The position numbers and the translations under genes are program-made. Below are positions 28,165 to 35,358 of a stretch of DNA of 64,000 nucleotides, piece after piece. Within the stretch, counting starts at the first letter, position 1; every line of letters starts with the position of its first letter. The notes beneath the pieces were generated by a model. The model saw only the letters and a program-made list of their open reading frames with translations, made no database searches and was not told the DNA's origin. Origin of the DNA: Cryomorpha ignava (GTDB lineage Bacteria; Bacteroidota; Bacteroidia; Flavobacteriales_D; Cryomorphaceae); NCBI RefSeq assembly GCF_010686655.1, contig NZ_JAAGVY010000015.1, forward strand, positions 21,809 to 85,808, given 5' to 3'.

Positions 28165-28923
28165 TTATTTTTTTGGCAAATTTAATGCGTTTCTTGGCTC
28201 ATCCAAATCTGGTTTCTCTTTTTCGCCCATCAACTCAATTATCCGGTCTCTGGCATATTTGGCGAGTTCGTTTAATGGCATAGCATCAACTTCAGATTCA
28301 GATATGGGTTTGCCAATGCGCACAATAACTTCCTTTCCTATTTGTAATTTGCCGCCGGGTGGCTGAATGTTCTTTGTGCCAATAATGGCAACAGGTATAA
28401 GCCTTATAGGTCCGCTCTTTGCCAAATGAAAAGTTCCTTTTTTAAACGCCTGTATTTCGCCGGTTCTAGAGCGAGTGCCTTCCGGGAATGTGCTTAAAGA
28501 TTTTCCGCCTCTTACCACCCGTGCACCTTGCTCCATAGATTTTCGCGCTTTTTCACTGTTTTTGCGATCTACAAATACCATCCCAATGGCCCACATTCCC
28601 CAGCCGAAAATCGGAATTTTCTTAATCTCTTTTTTAGCAATAAAATAAAGCGGGGTGCGCAACGCAGCAGTAATAGCTGGGATATCAAAATTAGACTGAT
28701 GGTTAGAAAAATATATTCCATGCGATTTTCCTTTAATATTGTCTGCACCTTCTACTTTCAATTTTGCACCGGCGCACCACAGCAATCCGGGTCCCCAAAT
28801 TTTGCGGCTCACAAACGAATAAACTCCTCCACGCGGCAACCACGAAAAAAGTAAAATAAAAAATGCAGATAAAAAGCAAATTACAATTATGCCTATGGCT
28901 CTGACCAAACGACTCAAAAACAT
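28165..28923 (-). CDS. 1-acyl-sn-glycerol-3-phosphate acyltransferase (PlsC family)
   Basis: A 252-residue membrane-bound acyltransferase. The N-terminal membrane segment is followed by the catalytic NHQSNFD (HX4D), the substrate motif FPEGTRSR (block III) and VPVAIIGT (block IV). It would transfer an acyl chain to lysophosphatidic acid in phospholipid synthesis. It ends four bases before yebC and is preceded by the pseudouridine synthase gene on the same strand, 19 bases away. Confidence 0.93.
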   Translation of the reverse strand: MFLSRLVRAIGIIVICFLSAFFILLFSWLPRGGVYSFVSRKIWGPGLLWCAGAKLKVEGADNIKGKSHGIYFSNHQSNFDIPAITAALRTPLYFIAKKEIKKIPIFGWGMWAIGMVFVDRKNSEKARKSMEQGARVVRGGKSLSTFPEGTRSRTGEIQAFKKGTFHLAKSGPIRLIPVAIIGTKNIQPPGGKLQIGKEVIVRIGKPISESEVDAMPLNELAKYARDRIIELMGEKEKPDLDEPRNALNLPKK

Positions 28924-28942
28924 AGAGCGAATTTAACTTAAA

Positions 28943-29539
28943 TCAGTTTTTAATGGTACGAATATTCAAAAAATCGTAAAGTTTTTCTGCTTCCAGTCTC
29001 TGTACATCTCCCGGCTTCATGCCATCAATGCTCAATTCTTCAATAGCCCAGCGCACCAATCTCAAGGTGGGAAAGCCCACTTTGGCAGTCATTCTCTTCA
29101 CTTGTCTGTTTTTGCCTTCCTGTAGTTTTAGCTCAAGCCACGAGGTGGGTACGCTTTCGCGGAAGCGTATAGGCGGATTGCGAGCGGGCAGGGTAGGAGC
29201 CTCCTTCACAATTCTTGCACGAGCCGGCATGGTTCTATAGTTTTTTTTGTCGATCCTGATTTCTACTCCGCTCTCCAAATCATGAATAGCCTGAGGTGTA
29301 GCCAGCCCTTCTACTTGAATCAAATAGGTACGGTAATGCTTGTTTTCAGGATTTAGCAATGCATTATTTAATCGCTTATCGTTGGTGAGAATAAGCAATC
29401 CCTCACTATCGGTATCAAGCCTACCTACAGGATAAACATCTCTGGGAAATTTGTCCAGTTCTCTCAAGGTAGGCTTATCGCCATCTTGAGAAAACTGACA
29501 CAACATTCCATAAGGTTTATAAACTGAATAATAATCCAC
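28943..29539 (-). CDS. Ribosomal large-subunit pseudouridine synthase, RluE/RsuA type
   Basis: A 198-residue short-form RsuA-family synthase with the catalytic GRLDTDSEGLLILTND (catalytic Asp in RLD) and the C-terminal motif LKLQEGKNRQVKRM. The N-terminal S4 domain is absent, as in RluE-like members. It would modify uridine in rRNA. The start codon appears to be GTG (29537-29539) directly before DYYSVYKPYGM. It heads a short operon with plsC and yebC. Confidence 0.93.
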   Translation of the reverse strand: MDYYSVYKPYGMLCQFSQDGDKPTLRELDKFPRDVYPVGRLDTDSEGLLILTNDKRLNNALLNPENKHYRTYLIQVEGLATPQAIHDLESGVEIRIDKKNYRTMPARARIVKEAPTLPARNPPIRFRESVPTSWLELKLQEGKNRQVKRMTAKVGFPTLRLVRWAIEELSIDGMKPGDVQRLEAEKLYDFLNIRTIKN

Positions 29540-29586
29540 TATTTTGAATTTTGTAAGTCTGAATGCGCTAAGGTGGCTAAGCTCTG

Positions 29587-29691
29587 AAGTTCAATAACAA
29601 GGCGCTCACTTTTATGAAAATAAGGAGTTGACAAGTGTCAATGACTGTTTTCAAAAAAGTGAGCAACGCAGGTAGTGGACTTTATAGATGG
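29587..29691 (-). repeat. Partial copy of the 150-250 bp TIR element (copy D)
   Basis: Read on the minus strand this gap matches the middle and left part of the element copies at 31192 and 38626. It has the TATAAAGTCCACTA block, the GAAAACAGT block followed by the palindrome TTGACAnnTGTCAA, and the TTGTTATTGAAC block. The left terminal repeat itself is eroded. It lies between the pseudouridine synthase and prohibitin genes. Confidence 0.65.
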
Positions 29692-29696
29692 CCTGA

Positions 29697-30515
29697 TTAG
29701 TTATTGCCACCCAATATAAGAGGTAAGCCGTCATCGCCTTGTCCGATAACAACGACTTTGCTATTCGGTGATTTTGCTAAATCAAGCGTAGCTTCAATAC
29801 CTTTCCAGCGCAAAAGCTTATCGCTTATACCTTCAGATACAATATCCTGGAAGTCTTTGATACCCTGTGCTTCGATTCGTTTCCGCTCGGCTTCTTTAGA
29901 TTCTTTTTGGATTCTAAATTCGTATTCCTGACTTTCTTGTTCTTGTTTAAGTTTTTGCTCAATTGCCGTTTTAATATTTGCCGGAAGCTCAATACCTCGA
30001 ATCAAAATAGCATCTAGATAGATGTTTTTCTCAGCAAGCCTTTCTTTTACACTATTGTAAATTTCGTCTTGAATAAAATCACGCTTTGTGGAGTAAAGTT
30101 CTTCAGGGTCGTACCGCCCAATAATCTGACGGGCAGCTGACCGCACTTCGGGAAGAACCACAACTTCCGTATAATTCAGTCCGAGCGTTTGGTGAATGGT
30201 CCCCACCTCGCTAATTACAGGACGAAAACGAATAGACATTTCCATTCTTATTGTCAATCCATTTTTAGAAAGTGCTTCCATAACTTCCTGGCGCTCTTGG
30301 TTACGCACATTGTACACAAACATATCGTTCCATGGGGCAATAAAATGAAAGCCTTCTGAAAAATGAGAATCGGTAACAGTACCCTGTCCAAACTGTTTGT
30401 AAAGCACGCCGGCTTCACCCGATTTTAGTTTGATGGTAGAAGTTTGCCATAGTATCAGAAGCAATACGAATGCTACAATGACAGTAATAATTAATTTTCT
30501 TTGATTGGGTTCCAT
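29697..30515 (-). CDS. Prohibitin-like SPFH-domain membrane protein
   Basis: A 272-residue protein with one N-terminal membrane segment (about residues 8-24) followed by an SPFH/Band 7 domain (GEAGVLYKQFGQGTV, GRYDPEELYS) and a charged coiled coil (about 185-220). Bacterial prohibitins form large rings at the membrane and are linked to FtsH protease control and membrane microdomains. Transcribed alone and divergently from the FKBP gene. Confidence 0.92.
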   Translation of the reverse strand: MEPNQRKLIITVIVAFVLLLILWQTSTIKLKSGEAGVLYKQFGQGTVTDSHFSEGFHFIAPWNDMFVYNVRNQERQEVMEALSKNGLTIRMEMSIRFRPVISEVGTIHQTLGLNYTEVVVLPEVRSAARQIIGRYDPEELYSTKRDFIQDEIYNSVKERLAEKNIYLDAILIRGIELPANIKTAIEQKLKQEQESQEYEFRIQKESKEAERKRIEAQGIKDFQDIVSEGISDKLLRWKGIEATLDLAKSPNSKVVVIGQGDDGLPLILGGNN

Positions 30516-30589
30516 GTTAATTGGGTCTTAAATTATTAAAAATAGGGAAGATAGTTCCCTTAAAATTGGGTCGTCGTACCTCAATTCCT

Positions 30590-30597
30590 TACTTTTG
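30590..30597 (+). promoter_or_regulatory. -7 promoter element TACTTTTG before the FKBP gene
   Basis: An exact TAnnTTTG match 19 bases before the ATG at 30617. TTG of a -33 element is present near 30566, about 21 bases upstream. Confidence 0.6.
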
Positions 30598-30616
30598 CGC
30601 TAAATTAATATACATT

Positions 30617-31048
30617 ATGGATATAGTACAAGAAAAGAGTAATGTTAGTGTACATTACACAGGAACGTTAGAAACAGGAGAAGTATTTGATTCGTCTCGC
30701 GAAAGAGACCCGCTATCATTTACTGTTGGTGAAGGTCAGATGATTCCGGGCTTTGAAAAGGCTGTAAAAGGAATGAAGCTTAATGAATCGAAAAAATTCA
30801 CCATTGCGCCGGAAGAGGCTTATGGGGATGTTAAACCAGATATGGTTCAAACGATCACCAAAGAGCAACTTCCACCAGAATTAGAAGTGAGCGTTGGTCA
30901 ACAACTATCTTCTCAAATGCCTGATGGTCAGCAAGTAATTGTTACTGTTACCGATGTGAAGGCAGATGAAATTACCATTGATGCCAACCATCCACTAGCT
31001 GGTAAAACGCTTAATTTTGATATAGAAGTTGTTAAGATTGACGCTTAA
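30617..31048 (+). CDS. FKBP-type peptidyl-prolyl isomerase, SlyD-like
   Basis: A 143-residue isomerase. FKBP motifs VHYTGTLETGEVFDSS and GEGQMIPGFEKAVKGM are followed by an inserted flap domain (about residues 70-120) as in SlyD, which adds chaperone activity. The C-terminal histidine tail that binds nickel in E. coli SlyD is missing. The open frame reaches up to 30521, but the ATG at 30617 gives the family N-terminus and follows a good promoter. A strong terminator follows the gene. Confidence 0.93.
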   Translation: MDIVQEKSNVSVHYTGTLETGEVFDSSRERDPLSFTVGEGQMIPGFEKAVKGMKLNESKKFTIAPEEAYGDVKPDMVQTITKEQLPPELEVSVGQQLSSQMPDGQQVIVTVTDVKADEITIDANHPLAGKTLNFDIEVVKIDA

Positions 31049-31116
31049 TTGTTGAGAATTTAAGTTTTACCAAAGTTTGGGAAAACGAATAATTCGAAAC
31101 GCGTATTACAGAATTT

Positions 31117-31163
31117 GCCGAAGGGTTGGTTTGGGTTTCCAAATCTGATTCTTCGGCTTTTTT
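31117..31163 (+). terminator. Rho-independent terminator after the FKBP gene
   Basis: GCCGAAG (31117-31123) pairs with CTTCGGC (31151-31157). An inner TTTGG/CCAAA stem and a run of six T follow the usual pattern. It lies 70 bases after the stop. Confidence 0.85.
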
Positions 31164-31191
31164 ATTTTGTTATTTGTGATTATCGATATCA

Positions 31192-31390
31192 AGACACTTA
31201 ATTAGTGTCTGTCCATACAGTCCACTATCTACGTTGCACTTGTCTTGAAAACAGTCATCCCGCCCCAGCGGGACTCCTTGATTACGCCCTTCGGTTGTGA
31301 AATCGCTACGCTAGGTATTCAATCCTACGTGCGCCTTGCTATTGAACTTTATGATCCAGCCACCTGACTCTATTTACAGACTCTAATTAA
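31192..31390 (+). repeat. MITE-like element with terminal inverted repeats (copy A)
   Basis: About 200 bases starting TTAGTGTCTGTCCATA and ending with the degenerate mirror image TTACAGACTCTAA. Internal blocks are shared with the copies near 38.6 kb: TCCACTATC, the hairpin CCCGCCCCAGCGGG, CTCCTTGATTACGCCC, and GCGCCTTGCTATTGAAC. No open frame is conserved, so it would be non-autonomous. Confidence 0.7.
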
Positions 31391-31410
31391 GGTCTGCTAA
31401 GGCAGAAAGT

Positions 31411-31794
31411 GAATTGCTCCGCAGCGCGGCACGGTATCTACCCTGTCGGCCGCAAAACGCAGCGTAGCTATAATTGGTTTCAATTTTAATCTATTAGGAT
31501 TTAGTGTTTTCCATCTTTTAGACCTGAATGTTTCGTCGTTTGTCAAGCCGAAGGGTCGATACCCTTCGGAGCGGGTTGATACCCTTTGGAGCGGGTACTC
31601 TTCTGAGCGCGTCTGCCAACGCAACTGGTGAATTGGTTTGCAGCTCGGCACGGTATCTACCCTGCCTGCCATAAAACGCAGCGTAGCTATAATTGGTTTC
31701 AATTTTAATCTGTTAGGAGTTAGTGTTTAAATCTTTTAGACCTGAATGTTTCGTCATGCGTCAAGCCGAAGGGTCGATACCCTTCGGAGCGGGG
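31411..31794. repeat. Two imperfect direct copies of a 165-base intergenic sequence
   Basis: Copy 1 spans 31411-31576 and copy 2 spans 31630-31794, a period of 219 bases. Both run from GAATTG...CGGCACGGTATCTACCC to a nine-pair hairpin CCGAAGGGT-CGAT-ACCCTTCGG. A shortened third piece of the right end (GGTTGATACCCTTTGGAGCGGG) follows copy 1. The open frame seen on the minus strand here is just the repeat translated. Confidence 0.75.
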
Positions 31795-31817
31795 CATTTT
31801 TAGAGAAAGTAGAGCTA

Positions 31818-32573
31818 TTAGTTCTTAGATTCTTCCGCAGGCGGAGTAGGCTTAAAAGAATAAGTAAGCTTTACAGGATTTCCTTGTAGCGTAGGTTGAG
31901 TTTCCAGACCGTTCACTTGCACTTTTTGGATATCATCAGAGGCTTCGAGATATTCCAATTCGTCTTCCTCTTCTTCAAGTTCCCATTTGTAAACCGATTT
32001 TTGAGGTCCTTTTTTTCGGTAAACGAATGCCAGAACCACCCCTGCGAGTCCGCCCCAGAAGTGTCCTTCCCAGCTAATCGTTGGGTCTACCGGCAAAATA
32101 CCCCACCACATTCCGCCATATATAAAGGCGACCAGAAGAGATAAGGCTGCTACTCGCTTTTCGCGGCGTAGCCAGCCACTTAAAAAAAGAAAGGCTGCAA
32201 GGCCGTAAACGATTCCGCTGGCTCCTATATGGTAAGACGAGCGACCTGAAATCCATAGCCAAATGCCCCCCATCAAATAAATCCAAATAAGTGTTTTTAT
32301 CGCAAGAGTTGGGTAGAACTTAAAGATAGCCCAACCTAGAACCAACATTGGAATGCTATTGTTAATTAAATGCGACCAGCTACCGTGCAAAAAAGGAATG
32401 GTGAAAATACCCAATAACCCTGATAACGTTCTGGGCTTTAAACCGTAGTGCGCAAAATTGGCGCCGGTTTCAAATTCAATCAAAAAAACAATCCACATAG
32501 CAAGCACAATAAAGAGCGGCACCATAAGCGATGCCAGTATTGACTTTGAACTATATGTTTGTGCCTGGGGCAT
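31818..32573 (-). CDS. Rhomboid family intramembrane serine protease
   Basis: A 251-residue membrane protein with about six membrane segments. The catalytic serine is in GASGIVYG (GxSG) and the catalytic histidine in EGHFWGG of the last segment. HGSWSHLINN is the conserved loop after the first core segment. The C-terminal 60 residues form a charged cytoplasmic tail (EEEEDELEYLEAS). Rhomboids cleave membrane proteins within the bilayer; the target here is unknown. It starts three bases after the TerB-DnaJ gene on the same strand. Confidence 0.93.
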   Translation of the reverse strand: MPQAQTYSSKSILASLMVPLFIVLAMWIVFLIEFETGANFAHYGLKPRTLSGLLGIFTIPFLHGSWSHLINNSIPMLVLGWAIFKFYPTLAIKTLIWIYLMGGIWLWISGRSSYHIGASGIVYGLAAFLFLSGWLRREKRVAALSLLVAFIYGGMWWGILPVDPTISWEGHFWGGLAGVVLAFVYRKKGPQKSVYKWELEEEEDELEYLEASDDIQKVQVNGLETQPTLQGNPVKLTYSFKPTPPAEESKN

Positions 32574-32576
32574 GGA

Positions 32577-33320
32577 TTACTTTATACCTTTTTGCTTCTT
32601 TATTGTTTCATAAGCTTCCTGTACTTTTACGAACTTTTCTTTCGCAGCTTTTTGAATATCAGGACCTAAGGAGCTCAACTTATCGGGGTGGTATTTAATG
32701 GCCATCTTGCGGTAAGCTTTTTTAATTTCCTGTTCTGTAGCATCTTCGCTTATTTCCAAAACTTTGTATGCACTCGAAGTATCGCTTTTAAACATCGCGC
32801 GAATAGAGTCGAAATCTTTTTGACTAATTCCCAGATCGCGTGCTATATTTTCAATCACGCGTAATTCACTCGTATCGAGACTGCCATCTGCTTGAGCGAG
32901 ACCAAAAATATAATGGATAAGCTGAAGCCTAAGCGGGTGTTGCATATTCGCGCGTATCTGCACACATACCTGCCTTAGCTGCAGAGGCTGCTTTAGGATT
33001 TCGCGCAGCAATAAAAGTTGTTCTTGTGCTTTTGCTTCACCAAACTGCCGAACAAAAAATTGCTTTACATAATCCAGCTCTGATTTAACCACTTTTCCAT
33101 CGGCTTTCATCACTGCCGCAGAAAGAACTAGAAGACTTACAACAAAATCGTCTGTAGAGGTGCGACGAAACGAGCGACCACGAGATTGCGCTTGTTCAGA
33201 GGTTACAATTTCGGTGGTGCTGATCATCGATCCCAGCGCAAATCCCATAATAGCACCAATAGGCCCACCGAGTGCCCATCCAAGGCCGCCTCCAATCCAC
33301 TTTAAATAACTTTTTTTCAT
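32577..33320 (-). CDS. DjlA-like protein: TerB domain plus C-terminal J domain
   Basis: A 247-residue protein with a glycine-rich N-terminal membrane-like segment (WIGGGLGWALGGPIGAIMG), a TerB-like helical domain (about 60-170) and a C-terminal DnaJ domain (about 180-247) with the HPD motif in IKYHPDKLSS. This is the DjlA layout. It should stimulate an Hsp70 at the membrane. It is followed immediately by the rhomboid gene. Confidence 0.93.
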   Translation of the reverse strand: MKKSYLKWIGGGLGWALGGPIGAIMGFALGSMISTTEIVTSEQAQSRGRSFRRTSTDDFVVSLLVLSAAVMKADGKVVKSELDYVKQFFVRQFGEAKAQEQLLLLREILKQPLQLRQVCVQIRANMQHPLRLQLIHYIFGLAQADGSLDTSELRVIENIARDLGISQKDFDSIRAMFKSDTSSAYKVLEISEDATEQEIKKAYRKMAIKYHPDKLSSLGPDIQKAAKEKFVKVQEAYETIKKQKGIK

Positions 33321-33401
33321 TCTTTTTTACTTTGCATTGGGATGTGACTTTATATTTCGATAAATCTAAACGTTAATCAATTACTCTTATTGATATGACT
33401 T

Positions 33402-33519
33402 TCTCAAGATAAATTCCCCGCGATAAATCGCGTGTACTTTCTCATAAATAAATTCCCCGCGATAAATCGCGTGTACTTTCTCATGAATAAATTCCCCGCG
33501 ATAAATCGCGAGGCTACCA
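33402..33519. repeat. 39-bp tandem repeat, three copies, with CGCGATAAATCGCG palindrome
   Basis: Three copies start at about 33411, 33450 and 33489 with a constant 39-base period. Each holds AAATTCCCCGCGATAAATCGCG, then GTGTACTTTCTCAT. CGCGAT/ATCGCG makes a compact hairpin in each unit. The last copy reaches the stop codon of the TPM gene. A degenerate half unit recurs at 40360-40380. Confidence 0.85.
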
Positions 33520-34326
33520 AGATCCACCGGCTCCGCCGCCACCAAAACTTCCACCTCCGAAACCACCGAAACCGCCGCCGCCGCCGCCAAATCCTCCGCT
33601 ACCTCCGGAGAATCCACCGAAACTTCCTCCATGACTCCTGCCTCCTGCAGCACCCATTAATGCCAGCGCAGCCCAAAACCCTAGATTATTGTTTCGTGCG
33701 TATACGTTTGTACGCCGGTACATTAAGAAGAACCAAATGCCAACGAAAAACAAAATTGGCAGAAGTGCCATAAATCCGCCGCCTTTTTCTTTTTCATTGT
33801 AATCTTTGTAGCTGTATTCACTCGTTGCAAGTTCTGAAATTATGGTTACAGCCTTATCAAGACCGGCATAATAGTTTTTCCCTTTAAAATTGGGGACCAT
33901 CTCTCTGTCCACAATTAATTTAGCCGTTGCATCGGGAAGAATTCCTTCAAGCCCGTAACCGGGAGCAATAAATGTAGCACGCTCGCCAGGACCGCCAGAG
34001 GCCTTTACCAATATTACTACACCATTGTCAAAGCCTTTTTGGCCCACGCCCCATCGCTCGCCTATTTCATAAGCTGTCATAGCGGCATCGCCGGCACAGA
34101 GCTCATTGATCGTAACAATAACTACCTGATTACTTGTTTCTTTATTTAGCTTCTGAAGCTTTTCTTCAAGCCTGCTTTCTTCCTGGTCGGTAAGAATGTT
34201 GTCGGCATCCACAACTAGCCTGTTTGGTTTAGGGGGATAGCAATCATCTGTGCTTTGAGCAGAAACACCCAACACAAAAAGAATAAGGAAGCCCGAAAAC
34301 AGTGCTTTTAATTTACTCATTTTCAC
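33514..34326 (-). CDS. TPM-domain protein with glycine-rich tail
   Basis: A 270-residue protein with a signal peptide (LFSGFLILFVLGVSAQ), a TPM domain (about 35-170; VVDADNILTDQEESRLEEKL, VGQKGFDNGVVILV), a membrane segment (about 190-210) and a C-terminal tail of almost only Gly, Ser and Phe ending GGAGGSW. TPM proteins with Gly/Ser-rich tails (YgcG type) are common beside LemA. The start overlaps the preceding TPM gene by 14 bases, so the three genes form one operon. The exact function is unknown; TPM proteins have been linked to photosystem repair in plants. Confidence 0.9.
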   Translation of the reverse strand: MKMSKLKALFSGFLILFVLGVSAQSTDDCYPPKPNRLVVDADNILTDQEESRLEEKLQKLNKETSNQVVIVTINELCAGDAAMTAYEIGERWGVGQKGFDNGVVILVKASGGPGERATFIAPGYGLEGILPDATAKLIVDREMVPNFKGKNYYAGLDKAVTIISELATSEYSYKDYNEKEKGGGFMALLPILFFVGIWFFLMYRRTNVYARNNNLGFWAALALMGAAGGRSHGGSFGGFSGGSGGFGGGGGGFGGFGGGSFGGGGAGGSW

Positions 34327-34765
34327 CCATGTTTTTACCGTATGAAATTTCGTTGCTAAGCTCGTTAACGTCGTCGGTTTGATGCGGAAATTGTTGTTTT
34401 AATTGTTCTCCCGCCATAATAATTCCCTCACTTATACCTTCTGCGTACTTTCCGTTACCGAATTGAGAAATGAGGTGATCTTTTATTTCATGCCAGAAAT
34501 TCTTAGGCACCTTGGCATTTATTCCGCCATCGCCTAAAATAGCCAACTTGTGATCTTCTACACTTAAATAAAACAGAACCCCATTGCGGAGTTCTGTTTT
34601 GTGCATTTCCAATTTTTTGAAAATAAAAGCTGCTCTGTCAAGAACATCTTCCTTGCAAGTAGCCTCTATATGCAGCCTTATCTCGCCGCTGGTGTTCAGT
34701 TCGGCTTGGGTTATGGCATCTGTAACTTGCTTTTGCTGTGCTTTTGTAAAAAAAGGTTCGGCCAT
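34313..34765 (-). CDS. TPM-domain protein, cytoplasmic or anchored form
   Basis: A 150-residue protein consisting of a TPM domain (AITQAELNTSGEIRLHIEATC; ELRNGVLFYLSVEDHKLAILGDGGIN). It has no signal peptide or clear membrane segment. It sits between lemA and the Gly-rich TPM gene, two bases after the former and overlapping the latter. Such a LemA-TPM-TPM operon is common in Bacteroidota; its joint task is not established. Confidence 0.9.
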   Translation of the reverse strand: MAEPFFTKAQQKQVTDAITQAELNTSGEIRLHIEATCKEDVLDRAAFIFKKLEMHKTELRNGVLFYLSVEDHKLAILGDGGINAKVPKNFWHEIKDHLISQFGNGKYAEGISEGIIMAGEQLKQQFPHQTDDVNELSNEISYGKNMGENE

Positions 34766-34767
34766 AT

Positions 34768-35337
34768 TTAAAACTCTACTTTTGGTGCGTTTTCGGTACC
34801 TGAATCAGATTCGAAGTATCCTTTTTGATCAAAGTCAAACATTCCTGCCACAATGTTTTTCGGAAACTTACGAATGTAGGCGTTGTAATCGCGCACGCTT
34901 TCGTTGTACTTGTCCCGAGCTACACTTATCCGGTTTTCAGTTCCTTCAAGTTGCGCCTGCAACTGCGAAAACTGGGTAGAAGCCTTTAAGTCAGGATAGC
35001 GCTCTACCGATACCAAAAGGCGCGATAAAGCTCCGCTCAATTGCGACTGCGCTTCCTGAAATTTCGCGATATTCTCTGGCGTAAGCTCATCTGCCTTTAG
35101 CGTAATACCTGTGGCTCTACTGCGGGCTTCAACAACCTTTGTTAGTGTTTCCTGCTCAAAGTCGGCGTAGCCTTTTACGGTATTCACCAAGTTTGGAATA
35201 AGATCGCTTCGTCGCTGGTACTGCGTTTCTACACTCGCCCATGATTTGGCAATTCCCTCATCCTTTTCTACCATGCTGTTGTAGCCGCACGAGCTAAGGG
35301 TTAAGGCGCCCAGAATAATAATCAGATACTTTCTCAT
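34768..35337 (-). CDS. LemA family lipoprotein
   Basis: A 189-residue protein. It has a lipoprotein signal with lipobox LSSC (Cys17), followed by the long-helix LemA domain (NSMVEKDEGIAKSWASVETQYQRR and VKGYADFEQETLTKV). LemA proteins are helical bundles at the membrane or, here, probably lipid-anchored. It is first in the operon with the two TPM genes and follows htpG by 21 bases on the same strand. Confidence 0.93.
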   Translation of the reverse strand: MRKYLIIILGALTLSSCGYNSMVEKDEGIAKSWASVETQYQRRSDLIPNLVNTVKGYADFEQETLTKVVEARSRATGITLKADELTPENIAKFQEAQSQLSGALSRLLVSVERYPDLKASTQFSQLQAQLEGTENRISVARDKYNESVRDYNAYIRKFPKNIVAGMFDFDQKGYFESDSGTENAPKVEF

Positions 35338-35358
35338 TTTTGTTTAGTTGGTTGGTTC

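Noticed and set aside
31397..31702. 101-codon open frame on the minus strand
   Set aside because: It is the direct repeat of this gap translated twice (the IIATLRF stretch appears at both ends); no start context, no homologous family.
33402..33519. CRISPR-like array
   Set aside because: The 39-bp units are contiguous identical repeats without spacers.
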